Source: CAZFBA01 sp964517135 (GTDB lineage Bacteria > Cyanobacteriota > Vampirovibrionia > JBFMGH01). Taken from it: a stretch of DNA of 64,000 nucleotides. Shown one piece after another: positions 53,331 through 61,705 of the stretch (within the stretch, counting starts at the first letter, position 1; every line of letters starts with the position of its first letter). Location of the stretch: the NCBI GenBank assembly GCA_964517135.1, contig CAZFBA010000009.1, forward strand, positions 48,204-112,203, given 5' to 3'. Made by a program: the position numbers and the translations under genes. Below the pieces are notes generated by a model. The model was not told the origin of the DNA. It saw only the letters and a list, made by a program, of their open reading frames with translations, and did no database searches.

Positions 53331-53372
53331 TAAAGAAGCAAAGATAACAAAAAGGTGAAATGATCCAGTAAA

Positions 53373-54917
53373 ATGGACAGGTTTGAAGTATTAATCAACA
53401 AATATACGAAAATAGTAGAAAAAGACCCGGATAATCTTGAGGCAAGAAATGAACTGGGATCCCTTTACTATGACCTCAATTTGATGGATCAAGCCCTGGA
53501 GCAATTTTCACAAATAATAAAAATAAACCCTGCTTCAGTCGAAGGCTTTTATAATCTCGGGCTTGTGTATGAAAATAAAGGACTGCTTGACTTTGCACTG
53601 AACTATTATAAGAAAGCCTTATCTCTGGATCCTTATGATAGCAATATTTATGGTGCAATAGGCAATATCTTTTATCTCAAAAAAGAAGAAGATAAGGCTA
53701 TTGATTTCTTTAAAATGGCAATAGAAGTGAATCCTTGTGATATATTTGCCCTGAATTATCTTGGTAACATCTTTCTGGAGAAACAGCTTTATGACTTTGC
53801 CCTAACAGAGTATAAAAAGGTTATTCAGACAGACCCTTCAAACTGCATGGCCCTCTGCAATATGGGTATAGCACTCTGCGAAATCAATGAAACGGAACAG
53901 GCTATAGAATGTCTTGAAAAAGCTATAACCATTAATAAGTACTACAAAGAGGCACTTTTTACCCTGGCTGTCATCTTTGCCCGCCAGAATGAATATGATA
54001 GAGCCCTTGAACTAATGGAAAGAAGCCTGATTGTTGATCCTGATGATACTCTGGCAGTGGTTAATATTGTCAGAATGTATCTTGAAACAAAACAGTATGA
54101 CAAAGCCATTGAACATTGCGTAAAATATTTAAAAGAAAACTCTGATAATCCTGAAGTGAATACCTGTCTGGGTAACTGTTATTTCTATCTCGAGCTGTAT
54201 GACAGGGCTATTAACTGTTATAAAAAAGTTGATGAAACTGCCATGGATTATCTGATAGTCGTTAATAGCATTGGAGATGCCTATTATCGTCTTGGTAAAA
54301 CAGAAAAAGCTATTCAATATTATGAAAAAGCTGTCAGCCTGAATAATAAAGCAATAGATGCATATATAAACCTTGGCGTTGTTTATGATGATATAAAACA
54401 ATATGACAAATCGATAGAAAATTATTCTAAAGCAATAAGCTATCAGCCTGAAGATCCTTTAATATATTATAATATGGCCATAAGTTATGAACATCAAAAG
54501 CTCTATGACAAAGCAGAAGAATGTTATTATAAGGCAATAAGCTTTAATGAAAACTATAAAGATGCTTACAATAATCTGGCCTGTCTTTATTTAGAACAAC
54601 AAAAAGTTGAAGCGGCACTTGAAATGGCCCAGAAAGCCCTGGAAATAGATCATAACGACCCGATTATACTTGACACTTACGGGCTTGTTCTTCTGGAACA
54701 GGGCAAACCAGCAGAAGCCCTTGCCTACTTTGTGAAGTCTGTTGACCGGGATCCTGAAGATGCAGAGGTACTTTATAATCTCGCACAGTGTTATTATGAA
54801 CTTGACGATAAAAAAGCACTTAATGATACTCTTGCAAGGGTAAAACCCCTTGATAAAAAGCTATACAGAGATTTTGTCACTAAAAAAAACCTTTTTGAAA
54901 ACTGCCAGACAGAATAG
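53373..54917 (+). CDS. Cytoplasmic TPR-repeat protein
   Basis: The 514-aa product is made almost wholly of ~14 tetratricopeptide repeats of 34 residues, each with the W/L-G-Y/A-F-A-P pattern (LGLVYENKGLLDFALNYYKK and similar), starting within the first 15 residues. There is no signal peptide or membrane helix. TPR solenoids bind peptides or helices of partner proteins and scaffold complexes. The ATG at 53373 is 15 nt after AAGGTG, a long spacing. A separate TPR protein with a signal peptide lies at 57.5 kb, so the two could be the inner and outer partners of one process, which is speculation. Confidence 0.88.
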   Translation: MDRFEVLINKYTKIVEKDPDNLEARNELGSLYYDLNLMDQALEQFSQIIKINPASVEGFYNLGLVYENKGLLDFALNYYKKALSLDPYDSNIYGAIGNIFYLKKEEDKAIDFFKMAIEVNPCDIFALNYLGNIFLEKQLYDFALTEYKKVIQTDPSNCMALCNMGIALCEINETEQAIECLEKAITINKYYKEALFTLAVIFARQNEYDRALELMERSLIVDPDDTLAVVNIVRMYLETKQYDKAIEHCVKYLKENSDNPEVNTCLGNCYFYLELYDRAINCYKKVDETAMDYLIVVNSIGDAYYRLGKTEKAIQYYEKAVSLNNKAIDAYINLGVVYDDIKQYDKSIENYSKAISYQPEDPLIYYNMAISYEHQKLYDKAEECYYKAISFNENYKDAYNNLACLYLEQQKVEAALEMAQKALEIDHNDPIILDTYGLVLLEQGKPAEALAYFVKSVDRDPEDAEVLYNLAQCYYELDDKKALNDTLARVKPLDKKLYRDFVTKKNLFENCQTE

Positions 54918-55125
54918 ATTCTTTATAAGCTACTCAAAAAAAAAATGTTTATGATAGAATAATTTTCTTGTTTGCCGGTAAAATTTAAGCTGTTTTATAG
55001 TAAACACATTAGAAACACTTTTAGAAAAATCAAGCACTTATTTATAAAAGACTTAAATTAAGTAGTATTAAATCATGCGTTAACTATACCTGTTGCTTAA
55101 ATTTATACAGAGAAGGATATAAGAT

Positions 55126-56226
55126 ATGAAAAAAGTTACTATGCTGGTTTTCCTTGTGATAACTGCTATTTTGGGTATGAGTTCTTATTCTTATGCTATG
55201 GAATACGATACAAACAGACCGGGATCTGACTATAAAAACTTTGATTTATCCGCTGCTGACCCTGCACTGTGCCAGCAGGCCTGTCAGAACGAAGATAAAT
55301 GTAAATCTTATACATACGTTAAACCCGGTTTTCAGGGCCCAAAAGCTCGCTGCTGGCTAAAACATTCTGTACCCCAGCCAAGAAGCGGCAAGTGCTGTGT
55401 ATCAGGGGTTAAAGGTGCAGGCCATACAGATGTTTCAACAACTCCAGTGTCATCATCATCAGCAGCACTGGAATACGATACAAACAGACCGGGATCTGAC
55501 TATAAAAACTTTGATTTATCTGCTGCTGACCCTGCACTGTGCCAGCAGGCCTGTCAGAACGAAGATAAATGTAAATCTTATACATACGTTAAACCCGGTT
55601 TTCAGGGCCCAAAAGCTCGCTGCTGGCTAAAACATTCTGTACCCCAGCCAAGAAGCGGCAAGTGCTGTGTATCAGGGGTTAAAGGTGCAGGCCATACAGA
55701 TGTTTCAACAACTCCAGTGTCATCATCATCAGCAGCACTGGAATACGATACAAACAGACCGGGATCTGACTATAAAAACTTTGATTTATCTGCTGCTGAC
55801 CCTGCACTGTGCCAGCAGGCCTGTCAGAACGAAGATAAATGTAAATCTTATACATACGTTAAACCCGGTTTTCAGGGCCCAAAAGCTCGCTGCTGGCTAA
55901 AACATTCTGTACCCCAGCCAAGAAGCGGCAAGTGCTGTGTATCAGGGGTTAAAGGTGCAGGCCATACAGATGTTTCAACAACTCCAGTGTCATCATCATC
56001 AGCAGCACTGGAATACGATACAAACAGACCGGGATCTGACTATAAAAACTTTGATTTATCTGCTGCTGACCCTGCACTGTGCCAGCAGGCCTGTCAGAAC
56101 GAAGATAAATGTAAATCTTATACATACGTTAAACCCGGTTTTCAGGGCCCAAAAGCTCGCTGCTGGCTAAAACATTCTGTACCCCAGCCAAGAAGCGGCA
56201 AGTGCTGTGTATCTGGTGTCAAATAA
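55126..56226 (+). CDS. Secreted protein of four nearly identical PAN/Apple-like modules
   Basis: The 366-aa product has a signal peptide (1-25, ending SYA-MEY) and four copies of a ~70-residue PAN-like module (LCQQACQNEDKCKSYTYV, then RCWLK, then CCVSGV) separated by a Ser/Thr/Pro linker (TTPVSSSSAAL). The module has six or more Cys (CQQAC, CKS, RCW, KCC), as in PAN_4 domains, which mediate protein or carbohydrate binding outside cells. The repeats are identical but for a synonymous C-to-T change and the last linker, showing very recent amplification. GAAGGA lies upstream. It is not followed by a terminator; the flavoprotein starts 41 bp later. An adhesive or binding role is inferred. Confidence 0.85.
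   Translation: MKKVTMLVFLVITAILGMSSYSYAMEYDTNRPGSDYKNFDLSAADPALCQQACQNEDKCKSYTYVKPGFQGPKARCWLKHSVPQPRSGKCCVSGVKGAGHTDVSTTPVSSSSAALEYDTNRPGSDYKNFDLSAADPALCQQACQNEDKCKSYTYVKPGFQGPKARCWLKHSVPQPRSGKCCVSGVKGAGHTDVSTTPVSSSSAALEYDTNRPGSDYKNFDLSAADPALCQQACQNEDKCKSYTYVKPGFQGPKARCWLKHSVPQPRSGKCCVSGVKGAGHTDVSTTPVSSSSAALEYDTNRPGSDYKNFDLSAADPALCQQACQNEDKCKSYTYVKPGFQGPKARCWLKHSVPQPRSGKCCVSGVK
55201..56224 (+). repeat. Tandem repeat, 270-bp unit, about four copies
   Basis: Units begin at 55201, 55471, 55741 and 56011, exactly 270 bp apart (90 codons). Copies differ from one another by single bases: the first has GATTTATCCGC where the others have GATTTATCTGC, and the last ends TCTGGTGTCAAATAA. Length changes by slippage or recombination would stay in frame. 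Confidence 0.95.
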
Positions 56227-56267
56227 ATAATAATTTATTAATTAACATCAAGCAGGAAAGGTTTTTT

Positions 56268-56972
56268 ATGAAAATAACCATCTTCAATGGCAGCCCAAAG
56301 GCTGAAAAAGGCAACACACATTTAATGGCCAGAGAATTTGCTAAAGGGGCAGAATCAGCCGGAGCAACAGTAGAAATAATCTTTCTGGCCCATAAAAAAA
56401 TCGAACATTGCATGGCTTGTAACGTCTGTTTTTACCAGACACCAGGAGAATGCTGCATTAAAGACGATGTGCCGGAACTCCTAGATAAGTGGTTTCAGTC
56501 AGATATAGTAGTACACGCCTCACCTCTTCATATTGGAAGCGTTTCAGGCATTTATAAAGACTTTTTAGACAGAACAAGCTGTCATTATGACTGCAGCTTT
56601 ACTATAGAAAAAGAAACTGGCTATTATTGCTGTGGCTATAGAGAAAAGAACCCGCCTCCAATGGTTATTATATCTAACTGCTGTATGCCGCAACAGTATC
56701 ATTTTGAGTATTACAGAAGTATATTTAAATTTATAGAACTTCAAACTAATTCTAAAATAATTGCTGAAATATATCGTGGTGGCGGTGAAGCTTTACAGTT
56801 ACCACTTCCTGAAGTACAGGTAGCTGTAGAAAACTATAAAAAATTATTGTTTAAAGCAGGTGAAGAGGTTGTTAAATTCAAAAAACTATCTGAAGAAACA
56901 AAAATTGAACTTGAAAAGCCTCTTATACCTGATGAACGCTATATAGAAATTTTTCTTGAGATGCTGAAATAG
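56268..56972 (+). CDS. Flavodoxin-fold NAD(P)H-dependent FMN reductase-like protein
   Basis: The 234-aa product starts KITIFNGSPKAEKGNTH, the FMN phosphate-binding loop of the NADPH-dependent FMN reductase/iron-sulfur flavoprotein family, followed by CMACNVCFYQTPGECC, a Cys-rich motif like that of ISF proteins (possible Fe-S site), and PLHIGSVSGIYKDFLDR, the flavin dimer loop. The region YYCCGYREKNPP is an extra insert. It likely reduces quinones, azo or nitro compounds or transfers electrons in the cytoplasm. The start is taken at 56268 because CAGGAAAGG is 5-8 nt upstream; an earlier in-frame ATG overlaps the PAN gene. No redox partner is adjacent. Confidence 0.85.
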   Translation: MKITIFNGSPKAEKGNTHLMAREFAKGAESAGATVEIIFLAHKKIEHCMACNVCFYQTPGECCIKDDVPELLDKWFQSDIVVHASPLHIGSVSGIYKDFLDRTSCHYDCSFTIEKETGYYCCGYREKNPPPMVIISNCCMPQQYHFEYYRSIFKFIELQTNSKIIAEIYRGGGEALQLPLPEVQVAVENYKKLLFKAGEEVVKFKKLSEETKIELEKPLIPDERYIEIFLEMLK

Positions 56973-57043
56973 TTTAACAGGACTATTTCATAAATATAAT
57001 AACCTGTTCCGGGAAACCAAAAAAATCTATCATCTTAGTTATA

Positions 57044-57283
57044 AGACTAATGCATAACTATAACAATAGATTTTTTGTTTTCGATTTTCAAAAATTTTAA
57101 AAATGAAGATATGGGTTGAACGAGTCGATTGGCCTGGACTTTCAAAGCACTTATACGTAGTCAGTAAGCCAGTTGTGAAAAGTTTTTGCTTCTTTTTGAA
57201 AAAAGAAGAGACCTCATGCCTTCCTTTAGGGAGGGCGGGATCTGGGTTTTGAAAATCGAAAATTTTTAAGTTATGCACTGATC
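57044..57283 (-). repeat. 240-bp dispersed repeat, copy 3 (core type B), inverted
   Basis: The ends are as in copy 1 but in opposite orientation: AGACTAATGCATAACTATAACAATAGA at the left and AAAATCGAAAATTTTTAAGTTATGCACTGATC at the right, exactly 240 bp in total, like copy 1. The shared outer part GTTCAACCCATATCTTCA (on minus) is present, but the inner core (CCCAGATCCCGCCC, CCTAAAGGAAGGCATG) differs from copies 1-2 and matches copy 4. A 79-codon frame over it is the accidental result of the repeat. Confidence 0.8.
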
Positions 57284-57468
57284 TTGTTATAAACCGGTCT
57301 TCTCTAAGGCCTGTATTTGTTTTCTTTTACAGCATACACACCTTAACAAAAACATGATATAACTATATGATGACTATATTATCCGGGAACATTTTTTTTC
57401 TCTGTACATCTATATTCCACAAATACCCGCCACGCAAAAATACACACTTCAGGAGGATCAGGCTTATT

Positions 57469-59475
57469 GTGAAACATAAAACTTTAATTAAAACTTTAAT
57501 ATTAACCCTGATTATATCTTCTTTTGGCATACCACAAGCAGGATACTGCATAAAAAAGGATGCTCTCTCAGCATATAATAGTGCCGCTGAGCTTTATATA
57601 GAAGGAGACAAAGAAGCTGCACGCCAGAAGCTTGAAGAATCTCTTCGTATTGATCCCACAGATCCTCTAACACATATTAAACTTGCTCAGGTTCTTACAG
57701 ATCTGGGTCAGTGGCAAAAAGCAATTGATCAATACCACAAAGCCGCAACTCTTGACCCTTCTGATGCCTTTATACACATTAGTATTGGCAACCTATATCA
57801 GGAGAATAACCGTATGGATGAGGCCATACACTCTTATAACAAAGCCCTCGTGCTTTCACCCGATTATGACTTTGCATGGCTGAATCTCGCTATTGCACAG
57901 GACTTCAAAGGAGAAACTAAAGCTGCTATTAATTCATATGAAAGGTTTCTTGAACACTACCCAAAACATAAAGATGCCCTTAAAGCCTATGCACTTTCAC
58001 TGATTAAGGGCAAAGAGTATAAAAAAGCAATTACAACAATGAATAATCTAAAAAACCTCGACCCGGAGAACTTCAGGGAACATTATAATTTGGCTAAAGC
58101 CTGCCTGATGATCGGGGATTATAATACCGCTATAGATAACCTTAAGCTGCGACTGTCTAATAACCCTGATGATGCTTTTGCCCTTGCAGACCTTGGCTTT
58201 GCCCTTGAGAAAATAGATAACCCTGATCAGGCTGTAAAGTACTATAAAAAAGCCCTGGCACTTAAAAAAGACTTCCCGCAGGTGCAGCGAAACCTTGCCA
58301 GAATCTATACTGATTCTAAAAAGTATGAAGATGCACTTGAAATATACAAAGAATACCTCAAAGATGACCCTGATAATGCAGAAGTACGCTTTGCTATAGG
58401 TCATATACTTGAAAAACAGGCTAGATACCACGATGCTATAAAACAGTTAACAATTGCTGCCAGACTTGAACCCGATAACTATAATTTTAAGAAAGAACTT
58501 GCTCGCTGCTACCACCTTTCACAGGATTACCCACAGGCTATAAGCCTCTATAAAGGTCTGCTGATATCAAAACCTTCTGACGTTGAAGTCATCTATGCTA
58601 TGGCAAAGGCCCAGCACAAAGCTGGCGCTCTGGAAGACGCTGCAACTACTTACCGGCAGGCACTGCTGTTTGAAAGTAATTCAAAACTTATTAAAAAAGA
58701 CTATTCCATGGCACTAACAGCCCTTGCTCAGAAGCAGTTTGAATCCGGTGAACTTGAAGAAGCTTCCCGTAACTATTTTATGGCAACAGAACAGTATCCT
58801 GAGAACTATAACGCATTTCTGGGGCTTGCTGAAACATATAAACAACTCGGACAACCCGGAAGAGCCAGCCAGTCGCTAGAGCAATATATAGCTCTCAAGC
58901 CGGATGACCCTGATGTATTCGTTCAGAGAGGTTTGTTGCTATTTCAAAACAAAGAAATCAATCAGGCTATTATTACTCTGGAACACGCTTTAAGCCTTGA
59001 TCCTGATAACTACAGGGCACTTGTCTTCCTCGGAGATATCTACAGCCACCAGGGTAACCCTCAAAAAGCAGTTGAATATTATCTTAAGGCTAAACTACAC
59101 TCAGAAAATGACGAAGATTTATGCCTTTCTCTGGCTAATTGCTACCTGAGCCTTGACAGAACAGCAGATGCCATATCAATATTGAATGAAATACTTGAAA
59201 TATCTCCTGAAAACATAGAAGCAATACTTACCCTTGCCGGCATTTATGGCCATACTGGTAATGATGATAATGCAGAAGACCTCTATAACAGAGCCCTGGA
59301 AATTGATCCCAGAAACCCATCCTCTTACTATGGTTTTGCACAATATCTTGAACGCCATAACCGCTTTGCAGAAGCTGTAGATAATTTTGAAAAGTTTGCA
59401 TTGCTTTCTAATGACCGTGAGCGCATCAGTGAGGTAAATACAAAAATTTCTACACTCAAAAAGAAACTAGATTAA
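57469..59475 (+). CDS. Exported TPR-repeat protein
   Basis: The 668-aa product has a signal peptide (MKHKTLIK then a hydrophobic run, ending near AGYC) and about 17 tetratricopeptide repeats of 34 residues for the rest of its length. The start is taken at GTG 57469 because AGGAGG lies 12 nt upstream and gives a normal signal peptide; an ATG-led extension to 57367 would put 34 residues before the signal. It is a periplasmic or outer-face scaffold binding partner proteins, by family knowledge. The next gene starts 3 bp after the stop, so they are an operon. Confidence 0.85.
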   Translation: MKHKTLIKTLILTLIISSFGIPQAGYCIKKDALSAYNSAAELYIEGDKEAARQKLEESLRIDPTDPLTHIKLAQVLTDLGQWQKAIDQYHKAATLDPSDAFIHISIGNLYQENNRMDEAIHSYNKALVLSPDYDFAWLNLAIAQDFKGETKAAINSYERFLEHYPKHKDALKAYALSLIKGKEYKKAITTMNNLKNLDPENFREHYNLAKACLMIGDYNTAIDNLKLRLSNNPDDAFALADLGFALEKIDNPDQAVKYYKKALALKKDFPQVQRNLARIYTDSKKYEDALEIYKEYLKDDPDNAEVRFAIGHILEKQARYHDAIKQLTIAARLEPDNYNFKKELARCYHLSQDYPQAISLYKGLLISKPSDVEVIYAMAKAQHKAGALEDAATTYRQALLFESNSKLIKKDYSMALTALAQKQFESGELEEASRNYFMATEQYPENYNAFLGLAETYKQLGQPGRASQSLEQYIALKPDDPDVFVQRGLLLFQNKEINQAIITLEHALSLDPDNYRALVFLGDIYSHQGNPQKAVEYYLKAKLHSENDEDLCLSLANCYLSLDRTADAISILNEILEISPENIEAILTLAGIYGHTGNDDNAEDLYNRALEIDPRNPSSYYGFAQYLERHNRFAEAVDNFEKFALLSNDRERISEVNTKISTLKKKLD

Positions 59476-59478
59476 CCA

Positions 59479-59886
59479 ATGATTAAGTATGTTTTAGCTG
59501 TAGCACTGGCCTTAAATCTATGGTCCTGGGGTGGTTCGCCTGGTATAATACTCTTTTCAAACCTGGATAAACCACTCGACAAATTTAAACCCCTCAATGA
59601 AGCCCTGATGATATTTGATAAGGGAAAACCAATATATTATTATATTTATAATAAAAAAGAATTCAATGTCGATCATCTCGAAGTTATTTTCATACACGTT
59701 GATAACAAAGGGGTGATTATGCCAAAGACAGAAATAACTCAGACTATGAGCATAGATGTTGTACCAGGAGAAACAGCAGTAAAAGGTAAATTTACTATGT
59801 GGAAAGATGGACAATTTATGGTAAGGGTTTTTAGCCCTGATAATCTTGAAAAACCTCTAGCAGAGTCAACACTTCTAATTAAATAG
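59479..59886 (+). CDS. Small exported beta-rich hypothetical protein
   Basis: The 135-aa product has a hydrophobic N-terminus (about 4-18) that may be a signal peptide or anchor, then a beta-rich domain (YYYIYNKKEFNVDHLEVIFIHV, DVVPGETAVKGKFTMWKDGQFMVRVFSP), Ig-like in strand pattern. I do not recognise the family. It starts 4 bp after the exported TPR gene's stop and is very likely co-translated, so it may bind that TPR solenoid. There is no clear terminator after it. Confidence 0.6.
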   Translation: MIKYVLAVALALNLWSWGGSPGIILFSNLDKPLDKFKPLNEALMIFDKGKPIYYYIYNKKEFNVDHLEVIFIHVDNKGVIMPKTEITQTMSIDVVPGETAVKGKFTMWKDGQFMVRVFSPDNLEKPLAESTLLIK

Positions 59887-60103
59887 TTTAACCAGTTTGT
59901 TACATTCGAACACCTTTACTTCACTCAGGGCTTGATCTAACCAGAAATTTTGTATATAAAGGAATTATTAAGACGTAACTGTCATCGTTATCAATTAAAT
60001 GTTCAGGTACAGTAATCAAACAGGGCCAGCAGCAAAATACGCATATTTAATGAAAGTTAGAATAAGATAAGCCCTGTAATCAATTAATAAGCAGGAATAA
60101 ACT

Positions 60104-60244
60104 ATGATCAAATCAGAAATAAAGCTTCTCTCAATTATTGTAATAGTATTATTTATTTCTCTTATTGCAAAGAATTTTGATGATATCTTTATCAGTCAGG
60201 CCGGCGCAGCATCCACACAGACTATAGTCTATAAAGGTAAGTAA
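60104..60244 (+). CDS. 46-aa single-helix membrane peptide
   Basis: A frame of 46 codons with AGGA 8 nt before the ATG. The sequence is a short polar start, a hydrophobic helix (KLLSIIVIVLFISLIA, about 7-22) and a polar tail (DDIFISQAGAASTQ). Small membrane proteins of this kind are often overlooked. It is unsupported by homology here, so it may be a real small gene or a chance frame. It lies in a 540-bp gap between the exported TPR operon and the HicB-like gene. Confidence 0.45.
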   Translation: MIKSEIKLLSIIVIVLFISLIAKNFDDIFISQAGAASTQTIVYKGK

Positions 60245-60324
60245 TATCCGGTTTTATTTGCTGTTATAGCCCTCAGGAAGCCTCTTTTGAGGTATGATTT
60301 TTTACTTTAGTATTAAAAAAGGTT

Positions 60325-60353
60325 TTTACCGGTAAATTACGTAGAATTACGTA
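60325..60353. promoter_or_regulatory. Palindromes upstream of the HicB-like gene (possible operator)
   Basis: TTTACCGGTAAA (60325-60336) is a perfect 12-bp palindrome. Two TACGTA palindromes follow at 60338-60343 and 60348-60353, exactly 10 bp apart. They lie 70-100 bp before the HicB-like start. Confidence 0.35.
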
Positions 60354-60424
60354 TTTTTTTTTATGACTGAAAAATTTTACTTCATTTTGTTCTGGCTCTG
60401 CCGATACAAAAGATGGAGGGTTGT

Positions 60425-60622
60425 ATGTATAAATATGTTTTCGAATACCCCGCAATAACCTGTAATAAAAACGGTCGCTACATTGCAGATTGTAAAGCGC
60501 TCAACATCATTGGCGTGGGATATTCAGAACATGAAGCTATTAATAACCTCCAGATAGCTGCCAATCAATATTTGTACGATTTTGAAGTGGTTATATTACC
60601 TATTAAAAGATGCTCGGGGTAA
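60425..60622 (+). CDS. HicB-like protein without visible HicA
   Basis: The 65-aa product has the HicB partial RNase H-like fold: YKYVFEYPAITCNKNGRYIADCKALN then GYSEHEAINNLQIAANQYL, matching the family pattern F-x-A...F-P-D...GxTxEEAxxNAxEAL. It has no C-terminal DNA-binding domain. GGAGGG at 60414-60420 decides the start. HicB neutralises the HicA mRNA interferase by direct binding, but the adjacent genes (ROK kinase on the other strand, a 46-aa membrane peptide) are not HicA-like, so it may be a solitary HicB. Its stop abuts the ROK stop. Confidence 0.75.
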   Translation: MYKYVFEYPAITCNKNGRYIADCKALNIIGVGYSEHEAINNLQIAANQYLYDFEVVILPIKRCSG

Positions 60623-61588
60623 CTATTTTCTTATATCTGCCATAATAGCAGCACCTACGATGCCTGAATAGTCACCAAGTTCAGTCTGGCTGACTTCGAT
60701 AGAATTTGATGGCACCGGTAAACACTTTGTACGTAATTTTTTGACAACAAGTTCAAAGAAAAAGTCAACTGCTTCTACAAGCCCGCCACCAAGAATAATT
60801 TTTTCAGGATTATAAAAGTTTACTACTGAAGCTAGGCCCTGACTCAGGTAGTCAGCTGCTTCGATAAGACAATTTGTTGTCAGTTCGTCTCCTTCGTCAA
60901 TAGCAAGTTTAATATGTTTTGAACGTGGTGAAAAAAGAGGATCTTGTTGATAATATTCTGCCAGAATGCTTGGCATACCTTTTTTTACACATGCTGCAAG
61001 GCGCTTTGAAATTGCTGTTCTTGAAGCATATGCCTCAAGGCATCCGTTGTTGCCGCAACCACACAACCTACCATTAGGTTGTACTATAATATGACCGATT
61101 TCTCCTGCTGTTCCGGTGGCGCCGTTGTATATTTCACCGTTGTGTACTATACCGGAGCCCACACCTGTACCGACAAACACGCAGACAAAGTTAGTGTATC
61201 CACGGCCTGCTCCGAAGTGCATTTCTCCGATGGTGGCCACTTCTACGTCATTGCCCAGCACAAGTGGAAGTTTAAATTCTTTTTCAAAGGCTTTCTTAAA
61301 TTCGAGATTAACACAATCAAGATTTGGTGCAGATATAAGTATACCTTCTTTGCGGTTAACCTGCCCTGCTGCGCCGATACCAATAGATGTTATATTCTTT
61401 TTGTCAATATTTGCTTTATCTATAATCTTGTGGATTGTATCTGTCATCCTTGCTATCATATTTTCAGTGCCTAGATCTTTCTTTGTCCTTTTTTTGGAGG
61501 TCGCAAGCACTTCTCCTGTTTCGATATTTATAAGTCCTGCGAGTATTTTGGTACCCCCCAGGTCGACTCCTACAGCGTATTTACTCAT
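60623..61588 (-). CDS. ROK-family sugar kinase (glucokinase-like)
   Basis: The 321-aa product has the ROK kinase fold: AVGVDLGGTKILAGLI (phosphate 1), GNDVEVATIGEMHFGAG with the catalytic Asp, the zinc motif CGCGNNGCLEAY and the GxGxGxG-like VGTGVGSGIV segment. There is no N-terminal helix-turn-helix, so it is a kinase rather than a NagC-type repressor. It phosphorylates glucose or a related sugar (N-acetylmannosamine, GlcNAc or fructose) with ATP in the cytoplasm. The start is set at 61588 because AAGGAG lies upstream and the family begins there. Convergent with the HicB-like gene. Confidence 0.92.
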   Translation of the reverse strand: MSKYAVGVDLGGTKILAGLINIETGEVLATSKKRTKKDLGTENMIARMTDTIHKIIDKANIDKKNITSIGIGAAGQVNRKEGILISAPNLDCVNLEFKKAFEKEFKLPLVLGNDVEVATIGEMHFGAGRGYTNFVCVFVGTGVGSGIVHNGEIYNGATGTAGEIGHIIVQPNGRLCGCGNNGCLEAYASRTAISKRLAACVKKGMPSILAEYYQQDPLFSPRSKHIKLAIDEGDELTTNCLIEAADYLSQGLASVVNFYNPEKIILGGGLVEAVDFFFELVVKKLRTKCLPVPSNSIEVSQTELGDYSGIVGAAIMADIRK

Positions 61589-61705
61589 TAATGACTCCTT
61601 AAATATAACCAATTTTACCGGGTCAATAAATTCTTTATACACTATTATAGACCAGTGAAAACATAATTTTATCAGGCACTGAACAAATTATCAAAAGAGA
61701 CTCTC

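Noticed and set aside
55397..56170. Three identical 77-codon frames in the PAN region
   Set aside because: Out-of-frame shadows of the 270-bp tandem repeat.
55201..56224. CRISPR array
   Set aside because: Units are 270 bp, contiguous and coding, with no spacers; no cas genes in the window.
57039..57278. 79-codon minus-strand frame over repeat copy 3
   Set aside because: It spans the whole inverted-repeat element; the frame comes from the repeat, not from a conserved protein.
60273..60455. 60-codon minus-strand frame before the HicB-like gene
   Set aside because: Overlaps the HicB-like start and its ribosome binding site and shows no own signal.
61116..61658. 180-codon plus-strand frame
   Set aside because: Antisense shadow of the ROK kinase, which has clear motifs.
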